Shown here in pieces: positions 62,843 to 64,000 of a DNA stretch of 64,000 bases. Origin of the DNA: JACMLD01 sp039916305 (GTDB taxonomy: Bacteria > Bacteroidota > Bacteroidia > Chitinophagales > Chitinophagaceae); assembly GCA_039916305.1 (NCBI GenBank), contig JBDSLR010000022.1:1-64000 (forward strand), read 5' to 3'. Under the pieces are notes generated by a model. The model did no database searches. It saw only the letters and a list, made by a program, of their open reading frames with translations, and had not been told where the DNA came from. The first letter of the stretch is position 1. Each line of letters begins with the position of its first letter. The position numbers and the translations under genes are program-made.

Positions 62843-63751
62843 TTACTGCCCTTTCGTATCCAATATCACCGGGTTACTGCCCTTGCCCATAATAATCACT
62901 TTGGCATTGGCAGATTTGGCAATCTCCAGCTGCGCTTTAATGCTTTCATATTGCAGCTGCTTGTCTGTAAGGCTTTCACTAATGATGCGCTGGTAATCTG
63001 CAATACCCTGCGCCTCTACGCGCTTGCGCTCTGCTTCCTGTTTTTCTTTCTGTAAAACAAACTGCATTTTCTGCGCATCCTGCTCGGCATTGATCTTTTG
63101 TTCAATGGTGGTTTTTACGGATTGCGGCAGGGTGATATTTCTTACCAGCAGATTTTCCAGCAACAGGCCACGTTTATTAAAATCAGTTTCTATGGTTTTA
63201 AAAATACGTTGCTGAAACTCATCTCTTTTGGTAGAATACAAAGCTACCGCTTCATAATAAACGGCATTGTCTCTTATGCGCGTGCGCGTAATGGGCCGCA
63301 CAATTTTATCCTCGTAATTATCGCCGGTTTGGGTAAGCAGCTTGGGCGCTTCATTGGGAATAACGCGGTACAGTACAGACAAATCAATGGTTACTTCCAG
63401 CCCGTCTGCCGTTAAGACCCGGATGGCATCATCACCGGTTTTATGGCCCTCATCCTGTATACCACTCATGGTATAGTTCAGTGTTTTTACATCCAGCTTT
63501 ACCACCTCCACCAGCGGATTGATAAAATGCAGGCCGCTGCCCAGCACATCGTCCTGTACTTTGCCAAACAGTTTTTTTACGCCCACCTGGCCGGCCTCTA
63601 TCTGTATAACGCAGGCCGTCATAATACCCAGCAGCATCACAATTAAACCCACAATACGCACCGGGCCTGCAAAGCGTTTAAGGTTTACATCGCCCCGGTG
63701 GAGGGCTTGGCCAATAAAGAAAATAACCGCACCAAGAATAAGGAGTATCAT
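62843..63751 (-). CDS. Prohibitin/SPFH-family membrane protein
   Basis: The 302-residue protein has two N-terminal hydrophobic segments (about 1-15 and 29-51). The SPFH/Band-7 domain begins at IEAGQVGVKKLFGKVQDDVLGSGLHFINPL and continues through LTADGLEVTIDLSVLYRV and LRE-type RNITLPQSVKTTIEQKINAEQDAQKMQFVLQKEKQEAERKRVEAQGIADYQRII (all quoted in part). The coiled coil (about 220-262) is typical of prohibitins. It would form membrane scaffolds that organise or protect inner-membrane proteins. No NfeD or FtsH partner is adjacent in the window. Confidence 0.92.
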   Translation of the reverse strand: MILLILGAVIFFIGQALHRGDVNLKRFAGPVRIVGLIVMLLGIMTACVIQIEAGQVGVKKLFGKVQDDVLGSGLHFINPLVEVVKLDVKTLNYTMSGIQDEGHKTGDDAIRVLTADGLEVTIDLSVLYRVIPNEAPKLLTQTGDNYEDKIVRPITRTRIRDNAVYYEAVALYSTKRDEFQQRIFKTIETDFNKRGLLLENLLVRNITLPQSVKTTIEQKINAEQDAQKMQFVLQKEKQEAERKRVEAQGIADYQRIISESLTDKQLQYESIKAQLEIAKSANAKVIIMGKGSNPVILDTKGQ

Positions 63752-64000
63752 GAAGAAAATATTTAGTATTGAGTATATAGTATTAAGACAATTTCATTTA
63801 AATAGGGATCACCTGTTATTCTATTATTTATTCTAATGGGGATTATGTTTCTACACTGAATAATATATATATTTAACAGTTCACAGCTATGTGCTGCTGC
63901 TATGGTCTGCCACAATCTGCCACCTGCCTTTAATTTTTCTGAACAAGAGAGTATAGTGCCCGCCCACATCACCCACGCTTCTTTTTAAAAACCATTTGCC
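63752..64000. other. Noncoding end region
   Basis: No gene is supported in the last 249 bases. It contains the leader of the prohibitin gene with short AGTATT repeats (63755-63785) and an AT-rich stretch. The 69-codon minus-strand frame at 63763-63972 looks unnatural and is not called. The next gene presumably begins beyond the window. Confidence 0.35.

Noticed and set aside
63763..63972. 69-codon minus-strand ORF at the window end
   Set aside because: Lies in AT-rich leader DNA with short AGTATT repeats; the translation is not protein-like.

Overview
The window looks like chromosomal DNA of a Bacteroidota member, most likely near the Chitinophagaceae. Reasons: a paired SusC/SusD-type outer-membrane uptake system, LytS/LytTR and beta-propeller sensor kinases, M13 and YkuD_2 families, almost no Shine-Dalgarno sequences, and several TAnnTTTG boxes that fit the Bacteroidota -7 promoter element. 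No rRNA or tRNA gene, CRISPR array, integrase, transposase or phage module was recognised. Assignments come from reading motifs, not from database searches.

Layout. 0-1.2 kb: a membrane TIR-domain protein followed by a secreted partner cut by the window edge. 1.6-8.4 kb: an exported Gfo/Idh/MocA oxidoreductase, then SusD and SusC with a terminator and candidate promoter. 8.7-13.2 kb: an AT-rich stretch with an oxygenase-like gene lacking an ATG start, a 47-codon ORF and an orphan sensor kinase. 13.8-20.9 kb: M13 peptidase, a PhyH oxygenase/glycosidase pair, and a YcaQ-like DNA glycosylase. 21-31.3 kb: methyltransferase and divergent AraC regulator, an Omp85-like barrel, a LamG protein, an exported methyltransferase, a phosphoesterase, an alpha/beta hydrolase, two small proteins, and an ATPase-nuclease whose upstream region carries five GGCGGC palindrome arms. 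31.5-34.5 kb: an IPT/NHL lipoprotein, an 840-base gap full of repeats, and a fructosamine kinase-like protein.

34.7-45.4 kb: a cytochrome c, a DUF1772-like membrane protein and an operon of two LytS kinases plus one LytTR regulator, which converges on a large sensor kinase whose ATP-binding domain looks dead. Then come a glycosyltransferase, a hemerythrin-like protein and an unknown exported protein. Three of these genes share a 16-17-base leader right before the ATG. 45.5-56 kb: phosphatase, a small HMA-like protein, PRPP-synthetase-like protein, glycerate kinase, MATE and AI-2E exporters, an L,D-transpeptidase relative, a PAP2-like membrane protein, rpoN, and an alpha/beta-hydrolase remnant. 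56-64 kb: a KdnA-like aminotransferase, a GHL10-MarR-DinB operon, a radical SAM/SPASM protein, a GH25 lysozyme-like protein and a prohibitin-family protein.

The most unusual items are the TIR pair, the palindromic array upstream of the ATPase-nuclease, the degenerate kinases around the LytTR regulator, the shared leader, and several long unexplained intergenic inverted or tandem repeats.
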